This document shows positions 8,830-16,837 of a stretch of 64,000 nt of DNA, piece by piece. The notes below the pieces were generated by a model. That model saw only the letters and a program-made list of their open reading frames with translations, made no database searches and had not been told where the DNA came from. This DNA comes from Hyphomicrobiales bacterium (GTDB lineage Bacteria; Pseudomonadota; Alphaproteobacteria; Rhizobiales; OSC116). The stretch lies in assembly GCA_013214705.1 (NCBI GenBank), contig JABSRZ010000003.1:890055-954054 (forward strand), given 5' to 3'. The position numbers were made by a program, and so were the translations under genes. The number at the start of each line of letters is the position of its first letter. The stretch's first letter is position 1.

Positions 8830-11589
8830 TTAAGCCGAACAAACCACGCAGATTTCATCTGTGCAATCGACTATGGGGGCTGTAGATGTCGCTGCCACCT
8901 GTTCGGTTTTTCTATCAGCCGAAACAGTAACTTTTACATTGTTAGCCGCTGGTTTTGAACGCAGATAATACATGCCGGTTTTCAGGCCAGCTTTCCAAGC
9001 GTAAAAATGCATGCTGTTGACTTGGCCAAAGCTGGCATCTTCTAGCCATAAATTCATCGATTGTGATTGATCAATAAATGGCGCGCGGTCGGCCGACATA
9101 TTAATGATGGTTTTTTGGCTAATTTCCCAAACCGTTTTGTAGATTTCTTTCAATTTGGTCGAAACTTCGGGGATATTTTGCACGCTGCCATTTTCTAGCA
9201 CAATTTTGTCGCGCATTTCATTATTCCATAGGTCTTGTTTGACCAGATCTGCTACCAAAAACTTATTGATCAGCATAAATTCGCCAGATAATGTTTGGCG
9301 TTTATATAGGTTGGAGGTTTGGGCTTGGAATGTTTCGGTATTGCCCAAAATTATGCCGGTAGAGGCGGTTGGCATACATGCCGTTAGCAGGCTGTTGCGC
9401 ACACCATATTTTTTCACCTGTTTGCGCAACTTTGCCCAATCCCACATCAGCTCATGGCCGGCGGCTTTCGGGCCTTGGTCTTGTGCGTCCCACATATCAA
9501 ATTGAAACTCGCCCAAGCTCATCGGTGAGCCTTCATAGCTTTCATAAACACCCGATTGTTGAGCCGCGTCTTTAGAGGCGGTGACAGAGGCAAAATAGAT
9601 GGTTTCAAACACTTTGCGGTTTATGTCGGCGGCCTCGGAGCTATCATAAGCCAAGCTGAGTTTAAAATAAACATCGGCCAAGCCCTGCATGCCAAGGCCA
9701 ATGGGGCGATGGCGGTTGTTTGAAAGCTCGGTTTTTGCGGTTGGGTAATAATTTACATCAATCACATTATTGAGGTTGATGGTGGCGTTATAGGCCACAT
9801 CATACAGACCCTGATAATCAAATGTGCCATTATCTTGCACAAATTTTGGCAAGGCAATTGAAGCCAAGTTACAAACCGCAGTTTCTTCTTTAGATGAATA
9901 TTCGGCTATCTCGGCACATAGGTTGGACGATTTAATGGTGCCCAAATTCTTTTGGTTGGATTTTGAATTCATCGCGTCTTTGTAGCACATATACGGTTGG
10001 CCAGTCTCGATTTGGCTTTCGATGATGCGGCTCATAATGTCGCGGGCTTTAACGGTTTTTAGGCCACGGCCTTCGGCTTCATATTGGGTATATAGCTTTT
10101 CGAATTCAGCGCCTGATGTGTCTGAGAGTAATGGGCAGGTATCTTGTGACATTAATGTCCAGTCTTGATCGGCCTCGACACGTTGCATGAATAGGTCGGG
10201 AATCCACATGGCGAGGAATAAATCGCGGGTGCGGAATTCTTCGGCGCCAGTGTTTTTGCGCAATTCTAAAAACGCTTCGATGTCGCCATGCCAAGGCTCC
10301 AAATATACTGCGGCAACGCCCTTGCGTTTGCCACCACCTTGGTCGACAGCGCGCACGGTTTCATTAAGCACTTTTAGGAACGGTACCAAGCCGTTGGAGC
10401 GGCCGCCGGTGGATTTAATCCGCGCGCCATTGGCACGGATATTATGCGCGTGTAAGCCAATGCCGCCAGCGGTTTTGGAGATTAAAGCGCAATCCTTCAT
10501 GGTGTTGAAGATGCCTTCAATGCTGTCATCTTCCATCGCCAATAAAAAGCATGAAGACAATTGTTGCAAATTGGTGCCAGAATTAAACAATGTCGGGGTG
10601 GCGTGGGTATAATAGCCTTGTGACAATTGATCATAGGTGGTTTTTACTTTGTCCGCATCGAATTTATCGCCAGTGACGGTTAGGGCGCAACGCATCCATA
10701 AATCTTGTGGGCGCTCGACCGGTTTGTCATCTACTTTTAAGAAATAAGCCCGCATTAAGGTGGTTAGTGCGAAATAATCAAACGTATAATCTAAGTCATA
10801 ATTGATCATTTGTTCAATGACATCAATGTTATCCATGACTTTTTTATAATGATGGTCATTGACCATACCGGCCTTGTGCAAAACTTCGGTCGCGTGGCGG
10901 AAACCGCCAGTATCTTTGTGCAAACCATCGACTTTTATGCGCCCAGCAATGATGGCATAATCTGGATGATCGGTGGTGAGTGCAGCCGCGGTTTCTGATA
11001 AGAAATTATCGATCTCTTCGGTGGTGATGCCGTCATGTAGACCAGCCACCGCGCTTTGCGATACCAATATAGGGTCGACATTTAAATCGGCAGCCAAAAC
11101 AGACACCCGGTTGGTAATTTTGTTTAAAGAAACAGCTTGCTGTTCGCCATCTCGTTTAACCACTTTCATTTGCGACAAGCGGCCAGCATGGGTGGTGGTG
11201 ATTTGATCTACTTGGTCGCGTTGGTCGGCGCGCGCTTGGCGATAAATAATGTAATTTTTAGCCACTTCATAATGGCCAGCCCGCATTAAGGTTAGCTCGA
11301 CTTGGTCTTGCACATCTTCTTGATGAATGACGCCATAACTTTCGACCCGCTTCATAATGGAGGCGATGGCTTGCTCGGTTAAGGTGATGGATTCTTCATA
11401 TACATTGCTGGCGGTTAGCTCAACCTGTTTGGTGGCCATCATCGCTTTGTGCAAAGCGGCAAAAATAGGTGCCGGCGAAAATAGCGCGCGTTTGCCCGAG
11501 CGCTTTTCGAGCTGGACGCCCTCTGGAATGGTTTTGTTGATTGATTCGAGTGAATTTTCTGGAAGTAATACCCGTTTAAGCCTGACCAT
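8830..11589 (-). CDS. nrdA: Ribonucleoside-diphosphate reductase alpha subunit with two ATP-cones
   Basis: A 919-residue catalytic subunit that reduces ribonucleoside diphosphates. It is longer than the roughly 760-residue E. coli enzyme because it has two N-terminal ATP-cone-like regions: residues about 22-125 (LEKRSGKRALFSPAPIF) and about 140-235 (MKVVKRDGEQQAVSLNKIT), the second resembling eukaryotic R1. Catalytic elements are the SSCFLLAM cysteine, the NLCAEI site (Asn, thiyl Cys, Glu) and the AVCNLASI cysteine; the C-terminal tail keeps the redox-active cysteines (C-T-D-E-I-C-V-V-C). The ATG at 11589 has GAGG upstream. Double cones are known in other bacteria such as Pseudomonas. Confidence 0.97.
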   Translation of the reverse strand: MVRLKRVLLPENSLESINKTIPEGVQLEKRSGKRALFSPAPIFAALHKAMMATKQVELTASNVYEESITLTEQAIASIMKRVESYGVIHQEDVQDQVELTLMRAGHYEVAKNYIIYRQARADQRDQVDQITTTHAGRLSQMKVVKRDGEQQAVSLNKITNRVSVLAADLNVDPILVSQSAVAGLHDGITTEEIDNFLSETAAALTTDHPDYAIIAGRIKVDGLHKDTGGFRHATEVLHKAGMVNDHHYKKVMDNIDVIEQMINYDLDYTFDYFALTTLMRAYFLKVDDKPVERPQDLWMRCALTVTGDKFDADKVKTTYDQLSQGYYTHATPTLFNSGTNLQQLSSCFLLAMEDDSIEGIFNTMKDCALISKTAGGIGLHAHNIRANGARIKSTGGRSNGLVPFLKVLNETVRAVDQGGGKRKGVAAVYLEPWHGDIEAFLELRKNTGAEEFRTRDLFLAMWIPDLFMQRVEADQDWTLMSQDTCPLLSDTSGAEFEKLYTQYEAEGRGLKTVKARDIMSRIIESQIETGQPYMCYKDAMNSKSNQKNLGTIKSSNLCAEIAEYSSKEETAVCNLASIALPKFVQDNGTFDYQGLYDVAYNATINLNNVIDVNYYPTAKTELSNNRHRPIGLGMQGLADVYFKLSLAYDSSEAADINRKVFETIYFASVTASKDAAQQSGVYESYEGSPMSLGEFQFDMWDAQDQGPKAAGHELMWDWAKLRKQVKKYGVRNSLLTACMPTASTGIILGNTETFQAQTSNLYKRQTLSGEFMLINKFLVADLVKQDLWNNEMRDKIVLENGSVQNIPEVSTKLKEIYKTVWEISQKTIINMSADRAPFIDQSQSMNLWLEDASFGQVNSMHFYAWKAGLKTGMYYLRSKPAANNVKVTVSADRKTEQVAATSTAPIVDCTDEICVVCSA

Positions 11590-12061
11590 GATTGCCTCTT
11601 TAATGTCTATAATTTCAATTTGCCGCTACGCACTAAACTAGGTTTTCTTTATTGACTTTCAGCTCAGTTTTACCTGATGGAAAGCAATGCCTCGCAAAAC
11701 CTTGTTTTTACTAATAATTTTCAAAAACACTATATACAGTAGTGAATTTACATACTAACCACTACATAGTGTAGGGTACAATAGTGCTAAAATGGTTAAC
11801 AATGCAACATAAAATGTCTGAAAACTGTCTAAATAATTGTTTTTTTTAGCCGAAAAAAACTATTCACAGGGCTGAGGCCAAGATGGGCAACGGTTACAAA
11901 AAAACATGCGATTGTTTAAAACTATGTCTTGCATTTGCTAAATAATTTGATTCGCAATGTTCGGCATTAAAAATGCTTAAAAAGCTGGTTTTGATTCTAG
12001 ACTTTGGTCTAATAGTGATAAGAATCAAGCCAATATCTAATGGCGAAGTAAAAAATTAGGC
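11590..12061. other. Intergenic region upstream of nrdA
   Basis: This AT-rich gap of 472 bases carries the NrdR-like sites described separately and the presumed nrdA promoter. The remainder has T-rich and A-rich runs but no gene that I can support. Confidence 0.6.
11727..11772 (-). promoter_or_regulatory. Tandem NrdR-box-like sites upstream of nrdA
   Basis: Box 1 at 11727-11742 (ACACTATATACAGTAG) matches an idealised ACACTATATATAGTGT at 13 of 16 positions. Box 2 at 11757-11772 matches at 11 of 16, with an intact right half ATAGTGT. Their centres are 30 bp apart, close to the roughly three helical turns expected for NrdR. They lie about 140-180 bp before the nrdA start, so NrdR repression is likely. 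nrdR itself is not in the window. Confidence 0.65.
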
Positions 12062-12703
12062 CTAAGCCAACGCGTTAATGCGCTCTATAATAAGTCCGGA
12101 TTTTTGATAACCCGATGATATAAGTTGCAATTGCTCGCCATCGCTGGCCAATAATGTGGGGTAGCCGGTCACGCCCCAGTTGCGGCTTATATTAAATTCG
12201 GCGGTGGTTTGCGCCTTTATTTCGGCCGATGAAAAAAGCTCTGAGAAAATTTCAAAATCCAACCCAAGCTCACTACATATAGTCTGATAAAAATCGACTT
12301 GTTTGGGGTCTTGGCTATCGACGTAGAATTTTTTTTGGGTGGCAACAAAGAAATCTAGCACAATCTGACTATCTAATTGCAAGTTTTGGCATTGGTTTTT
12401 AGCCGCAACAATGGCGCGGCAAGCGGGTTCGGTGTCATAATTAAACGCGGCCAAATCAAACAAGGCATCGCCAAATTTTTGCCCCGAGCGCTGCGAAACC
12501 TGTTGCCAATGGTGGCGCAAAAATTGTTTAAACTCATCATCCCAAGCTTGGCCACCGCCGACGCGCAAACCGCCAACCATAATGGCAAAATTAATGTCAC
12601 GGCTGCGAGCAAAGTCAAATACTGCCTGCATTTCGGCAGCGATGCCCCAACACCACGAACATTGCGGGTCACCTACATATATAATGTCTTTAATTTTGCT
12701 CAT
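12062..12703 (-). CDS. DsbA-family thioredoxin-fold protein (FrnE-like)
   Basis: This 213-residue protein has the DsbA fold: an active-site C15-S-W-C18 motif on the first helix, a helical insertion (about residues 60-150), and the cis-proline strand GYPTLLASDGEQL near the end. There is no signal peptide, so it is cytoplasmic, like FrnE or 2-hydroxychromene-2-carboxylate isomerase relatives rather than periplasmic DsbA. It probably catalyses thiol-disulfide exchange. ATG at 12703 has GGAG spaced by nine bases. It lies 76 bases downstream of the permease gene and may end the same transcription unit. Confidence 0.82.
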   Translation of the reverse strand: MSKIKDIIYVGDPQCSWCWGIAAEMQAVFDFARSRDINFAIMVGGLRVGGGQAWDDEFKQFLRHHWQQVSQRSGQKFGDALFDLAAFNYDTEPACRAIVAAKNQCQNLQLDSQIVLDFFVATQKKFYVDSQDPKQVDFYQTICSELGLDFEIFSELFSSAEIKAQTTAEFNISRNWGVTGYPTLLASDGEQLQLISSGYQKSGLIIERINALA

Positions 12704-12779
12704 AATGGCTCCAAATTTATAAGCTTAATTTACCGCAATTGGCCATTATGTGCAACCGTAAATGGCGGCCAAAATTCAA

Positions 12780-13280
12780 CTATCGCATTTGGTTTATGGA
12801 AATGAAAACTTGGGTTAAGCCGCCAGCAATGAGTGGCAATATGAGCGACACCCCCACGCGGATGAAGGTTATTTTCCAACCGTAAAACCCTGCCTCTATC
12901 GGCATTTTTACAAATGACAGCGTAGCGATAGAGGTCAAGTAAGTCATAATTACTGGCAACCCAGCGCCAGCTTTATAAAGCCCGGCCACCAACGGCATGC
13001 CAACAATGCCAGCCCCGGGGGTTAATATACCCGCGCCCCAAGCCAATAATATGCCTTTAAAACCAGCCTCTTCGGATAGCCATTTATCGACAAAGCCTTT
13101 GGGCATTAGCGTTTCGGCAAACGCCGCCATAATAACCGCCATCACCATAATGGGCACAAAACTTAATAATTGTTTGCCCGAGTTTTTCCACGCCAAGCTG
13201 AAAGTTTCGGTGCCTTGTAGCCATGTGTAGAAAATCATGACGGCTAATATCGTGATAAAGATAATTGCGGTTAATTTCAT
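12780..13280 (-). CDS. Small predicted permease (UPF0718/ArsP-like half)
   Basis: A 166-residue integral membrane protein with about four or five spans. The central GAGILTPGAGIVGMPLVAGLYKAG and the KGFVDKWL motif match the predicted-permease family that includes YraQ and ArsP. The usual family members are twice as long, so this is a half-size form that may dimerise. Substrate is unknown. The ATG (13280) overlaps the stop of the PEP-synthase-like gene by four bases, which implies translational coupling and a shared task. Confidence 0.7.
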   Translation of the reverse strand: MKLTAIIFITILAVMIFYTWLQGTETFSLAWKNSGKQLLSFVPIMVMAVIMAAFAETLMPKGFVDKWLSEEAGFKGILLAWGAGILTPGAGIVGMPLVAGLYKAGAGLPVIMTYLTSIATLSFVKMPIEAGFYGWKITFIRVGVSLILPLIAGGLTQVFISINQMR

Positions 13281-15955
13281 GCCGTCTCTCCTATAACTTT
13301 TGATAATATTTCGACATAACCTGCATCGCCATGCACGCGCAACCTATCGCCGGTTTTGATGATTTTAGTGGCATCTGGCACGCCGACCACGGCTGGCAGG
13401 CCATATTCACGCGCGATGACGCTGCCATGGGTCATCAGGCCACCAACCTCACAAACCAAAGCGGCCGCATTGACAAAAAGCGGCGTCCAGCCCGGATCGG
13501 TATGCGGGGCTACTAAAATTTCACCTTTATGGAGCTGTTCTCTGGTCGGGTCGGTAATCACCTTGGCGATGCCTTCACATATGCCTGCCGATACGGGGCT
13601 ACCGACCAACGCGCCTTGCGGGGCGTGGCTATTGTCTAACACGGCGGTTAAAATTTCGCCATCTGAGGTTATGAGACGCGGCGGGTCTAATTTTAAAAAA
13701 TGAGTATAGTCTTGTTGGCGAGTTACCAACTCGACTTTGTTTATTTTGGTTTTTCCATCCAATAAATCTAAAATTTCAGGAATGGAAATGAACCAAATGG
13801 CATCTGCTGTTGGCAATTTGTTATCTAGGTGCAGCGCGTCACCAATTTCGAGCAGTAATTTTTTGACCTCATACATGTATTTTATAATCATGAATTTATG
13901 ATGTTCACGCAGCGGGAATAGCTGGCGAATGACATAAATAAACCGTTTGACCAATGGTTTGCGTACAAAACCAAACACACCTTTACCAGAAGATTTAATG
14001 ATATTGTTTACAGCTATTTGGTTTTGAACCATTAAATTTTGATAGTGAATTTGGTGTGCCCCAAGTTTGGCGGTCTTTAGAATGGCCATAACCATCAGCA
14101 TAAGCGCTGTGGGGTCTTCATCCCAACGCGAATTATAGATATTAATCTCGCCGGTACAACGCGCGCCAAATTGAGCCAAGAACGCTTGCCATTGAGTTAA
14201 AAACTGTTGACCGCCTTCATATTCAAGGCATTTCGCTATTTTAGTGAAGACGTTTAGCTCAGCCAAAATGTGAGTTTTTAACGCTTCCGACGCTTGTGCG
14301 GCATCGGCCAAATCGCCAACAGCTAAGTCCATCTGCGTGGTTACATTGCCCTTTAAACCACGCATCATGGCATCTACGTCTGGTTTAATATCGAGCTTTT
14401 TGGTTAATTTGCCAACCAAAAACATAGCTAGCATGCTGGCGGCCAAATGGGTTTTCCAAATGACACCATGGGATAAAACTTGGTGGGATTTTAGTGATAT
14501 ATAGCCGAGCTTTTGAGAATATGAAGACATATTTTCGACCTCAGTTTTTATTTGGTCGATATATTTGTCGGCATATATACCCATTTGATGTGGAATATTT
14601 TGATGTTTTTGCCATAACACTCGTTTTACAACTGCAGCCCAAAATGGCAATGCCAATTTGGCAAGAACACGCCCGGTAATTGCTGATTTTTTGGCGGCTT
14701 TGGGGTTGTTTTTAACCCACTGCACCAGAGCTTGACTCATTTGTTGATCGGCTTTACCCACCATAATCGGAAAAATTTTTTTGAGTTTAGGATGATTCAA
14801 AATATGGCTAGTGTCGATATATAGGCGACCACCTGCGGTGAAGACCAATTCATTTTCTATGCCATTTTTCATGGTGGCAAACGGCACCATTACCTTCATT
14901 ACCGAAAGAGCTAAAGGCGGCATGGCTTCGGTCATCATTTGCGGATGCCCAAAACTTAGAAATACCTTTTTTTCACTCTTTGGCCATGTTGTGCCATTTT
15001 CGGGCATTGGAAATAAAGTGGTGATCGGGCGCGATTGGGTGATGTATAATTGGCCATCTGCCAATGCCCATTCTATATCTTGCGGTTGGCCATAATGCGC
15101 CTCGATGCGCGCGCCTAATTGCGCCAATTTGAGGATTAAATCATCGTCTAATGTCTGTGAATGGCTATCGGCTTTGGTTAAATCGACAGTTTCTACACCG
15201 CCGCCACTAAGCGGTATGATGGCTAGTTTCTTGTCGGCAATGTCTTTGTGGATAATTTTATTGGTGGTTTTATCGACTTTGTATAGATCGGCAGAAACCA
15301 GGCCAGAAACCAAAGCTTCGCCCAAACCAAAACTCGCATCAATAGAGGTGACATTGCGGTTGCCGGATATAGGATCGGCGGTGAACATGATGCCTGACGA
15401 TTGCGGCAATACCATTTTTTGCACCACCACCGACAAAGCCACGTCGGCATGATTAAAACCATTTTGCATGCGGTATAAAATGGCTCTATCGGTGAATAGC
15501 GAGATGAAGCATTTTTTAACTGCATTCAGCAAATTATCTTGACCGATTATATTTAAATAAGTGTCTTGTTGGCCGGCAAATGAGGCTTGTGGCAAGTCTT
15601 CGGCGGTGGCGCTAGAGCGCACCGCATAGGCGGCTTCTGTGCCAAACTCACGCCATGCGGCCACAGTTTCATCGGCAATTATTTGTGGCAATGGATTTTT
15701 TTGCAATAAATTGCGGATGATTTGCGCCTGCTTGCGTAAGCTAGCCAAATTATCAATGTCTATTTTTTGGGCGGCTTTATATATGGTTTTTTCGGTTGGG
15801 GCGATGAATTGTTTATAGGCCTTGGTGGTGATGCAAAAGCCGTTAGGTATATTGATATTGGCGGCAAATAGCACCGCCAAATTTGCACCCTTGCCGCCGA
15901 CAAGGCCAATGTCTGTGGCGGCAATTTCGCTAAAATTTCGAATATAGTCAGCCAT
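13277..15955 (-). CDS. PEP synthase / rifampicin phosphotransferase-like enzyme
   Basis: An 892-residue enzyme with the three-part layout of phosphoenolpyruvate synthase relatives. The N-terminal pyruvate/PEP-type ATP-grasp domain (about 1-320) includes GGKGANLAVL, SATAEDLPQASFAGQQDT and the closing EWALADGQLYITQSRPIT. A helical middle domain spans about 330-770. A C-terminal swivelling domain has the phospho-histidine H843 in GGLMTHGSVIAREYG. Size and order match rifampicin phosphotransferase (RPH) better than PpsA, which has an extra C-terminal TIM barrel. The true acceptor is unknown. The ATG at 15955 follows AAGGGG and lies just after the regulator's stop; an upstream ATG at 15988 would overlap it. 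Confidence 0.8.
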   Translation of the reverse strand: MADYIRNFSEIAATDIGLVGGKGANLAVLFAANINIPNGFCITTKAYKQFIAPTEKTIYKAAQKIDIDNLASLRKQAQIIRNLLQKNPLPQIIADETVAAWREFGTEAAYAVRSSATAEDLPQASFAGQQDTYLNIIGQDNLLNAVKKCFISLFTDRAILYRMQNGFNHADVALSVVVQKMVLPQSSGIMFTADPISGNRNVTSIDASFGLGEALVSGLVSADLYKVDKTTNKIIHKDIADKKLAIIPLSGGGVETVDLTKADSHSQTLDDDLILKLAQLGARIEAHYGQPQDIEWALADGQLYITQSRPITTLFPMPENGTTWPKSEKKVFLSFGHPQMMTEAMPPLALSVMKVMVPFATMKNGIENELVFTAGGRLYIDTSHILNHPKLKKIFPIMVGKADQQMSQALVQWVKNNPKAAKKSAITGRVLAKLALPFWAAVVKRVLWQKHQNIPHQMGIYADKYIDQIKTEVENMSSYSQKLGYISLKSHQVLSHGVIWKTHLAASMLAMFLVGKLTKKLDIKPDVDAMMRGLKGNVTTQMDLAVGDLADAAQASEALKTHILAELNVFTKIAKCLEYEGGQQFLTQWQAFLAQFGARCTGEINIYNSRWDEDPTALMLMVMAILKTAKLGAHQIHYQNLMVQNQIAVNNIIKSSGKGVFGFVRKPLVKRFIYVIRQLFPLREHHKFMIIKYMYEVKKLLLEIGDALHLDNKLPTADAIWFISIPEILDLLDGKTKINKVELVTRQQDYTHFLKLDPPRLITSDGEILTAVLDNSHAPQGALVGSPVSAGICEGIAKVITDPTREQLHKGEILVAPHTDPGWTPLFVNAAALVCEVGGLMTHGSVIAREYGLPAVVGVPDATKIIKTGDRLRVHGDAGYVEILSKVIGETA

Positions 15956-15959
15956 TAAT

Positions 15960-16721
15960 TTAACCCCTTTTGGTAATCTCCAATGCACTGCAAAAGATTT
16001 TGGTTATGAGTTTTGCATCCCGATCGATATTGAGTTTACGGCCCAAATTAAGCGGGGCGGTGAGCGCAAAATGCATCAATTGCCCCATAAGACTGGCGAC
16101 CAAATCTTCGGTTTTTATCTCGACTTGAATTAATTTTTGTGCCTTAAGGTTATGAATATGTTGAGATATTGATTTAAAGGTCGAGCTTGATGCATCACGT
16201 ATATTGCTGATATATTTGCGTTCTTCGGGGTTGCCAAAAAATAATATTTTCACAATATCGACATTGTCATCGATAAATTTAAGCATGGTTTTGATGAGCA
16301 GATATAAACCATCTTCAACCGAGAGGTTGCCGGCCAGTTTAAACTCGGCCATGGAAACATCGGACTTTAAAGCCGTGGTGAAGGCCTGCAATAATTTATG
16401 TTTTTCGGCATAATGGCGGTATAATGTGGCCGTGCCTAAGCCGGCTTGGTTGGCAATCTGCTCCATGGTGCAGTTGATAAAGCCGTGTTTGGCCACCACA
16501 ATGCGGGTGGCGGCCAAAATTTTGGCTTTGGCGCTGGCTTGATAATCGAGCGAAATAAACCCATCGGCTGCTAGTTTTTTGAGCAAATTATGTTTGCTGC
16601 CAATGCGGCGGTACAAAGTCGCGCGCGATGTATTGGCCTGTTTAGACAATTGATCGAGGGTGAAATCTTCACCAAATTGGTGAAATAATTTAATGGCGAC
16701 GCTGTTGATATTTTGTGACAT
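15960..16721 (-). CDS. Regulator with two tandem TetR-type HTH domains
   Basis: This 253-residue protein carries two TetR N-terminal DNA-binding domains in a row: residues about 3-52 (LDQLSKQANTSRATLYRRIG) and about 62-111 (MEQIANQAGLGTATLYRHYA). A single C-terminal helical ligand/dimer domain follows. Normal TetR proteins have one HTH in about 200 residues. The ATG at 16721 is chosen because it follows AGG at a good distance and leaves the upstream inverted repeat uninterrupted; in-frame ATGs at 16736 and 16763 lie in the repeat. The PEP-synthase-like gene starts five bases after the stop, so the regulator probably controls that operon and itself. Confidence 0.85.
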   Translation of the reverse strand: MSQNINSVAIKLFHQFGEDFTLDQLSKQANTSRATLYRRIGSKHNLLKKLAADGFISLDYQASAKAKILAATRIVVAKHGFINCTMEQIANQAGLGTATLYRHYAEKHKLLQAFTTALKSDVSMAEFKLAGNLSVEDGLYLLIKTMLKFIDDNVDIVKILFFGNPEERKYISNIRDASSSTFKSISQHIHNLKAQKLIQVEIKTEDLVASLMGQLMHFALTAPLNLGRKLNIDRDAKLITKIFCSALEITKRG

Positions 16722-16734
16722 GAGTCGACCTGAC

Positions 16735-16773
16735 ATGATACGAGTGATGCTTATACCTATCATCTCGTATCAT
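16735..16773. promoter_or_regulatory. Inverted-repeat operator of the double-HTH regulator
   Basis: The arms ATGATACGAG (16735-16744) and CTCGTATCAT (16764-16773) are a perfect 10-bp inverted repeat with 19 bp between, and inner GATG/CATC bases extend the symmetry. It lies just upstream of the regulator's start, consistent with autoregulation. Confidence 0.65.
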
Positions 16774-16837
16774 TTATGTCAAATATACAAAGTCAAGCAA
16801 CTGCCAACGGCAAAAAGACGCAGATAAACTGTGCTAA

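Noticed and set aside
12377..12805. 142-codon plus-strand frame over the DsbA-like gene
   Set aside because: Antisense to a gene with an active-site motif and ribosome site.
13277..15955. Calling the enzyme a true rifampicin-resistance determinant
   Set aside because: Layout fits RPH, but substrate specificity cannot be read from sequence; the family has many non-resistance members.
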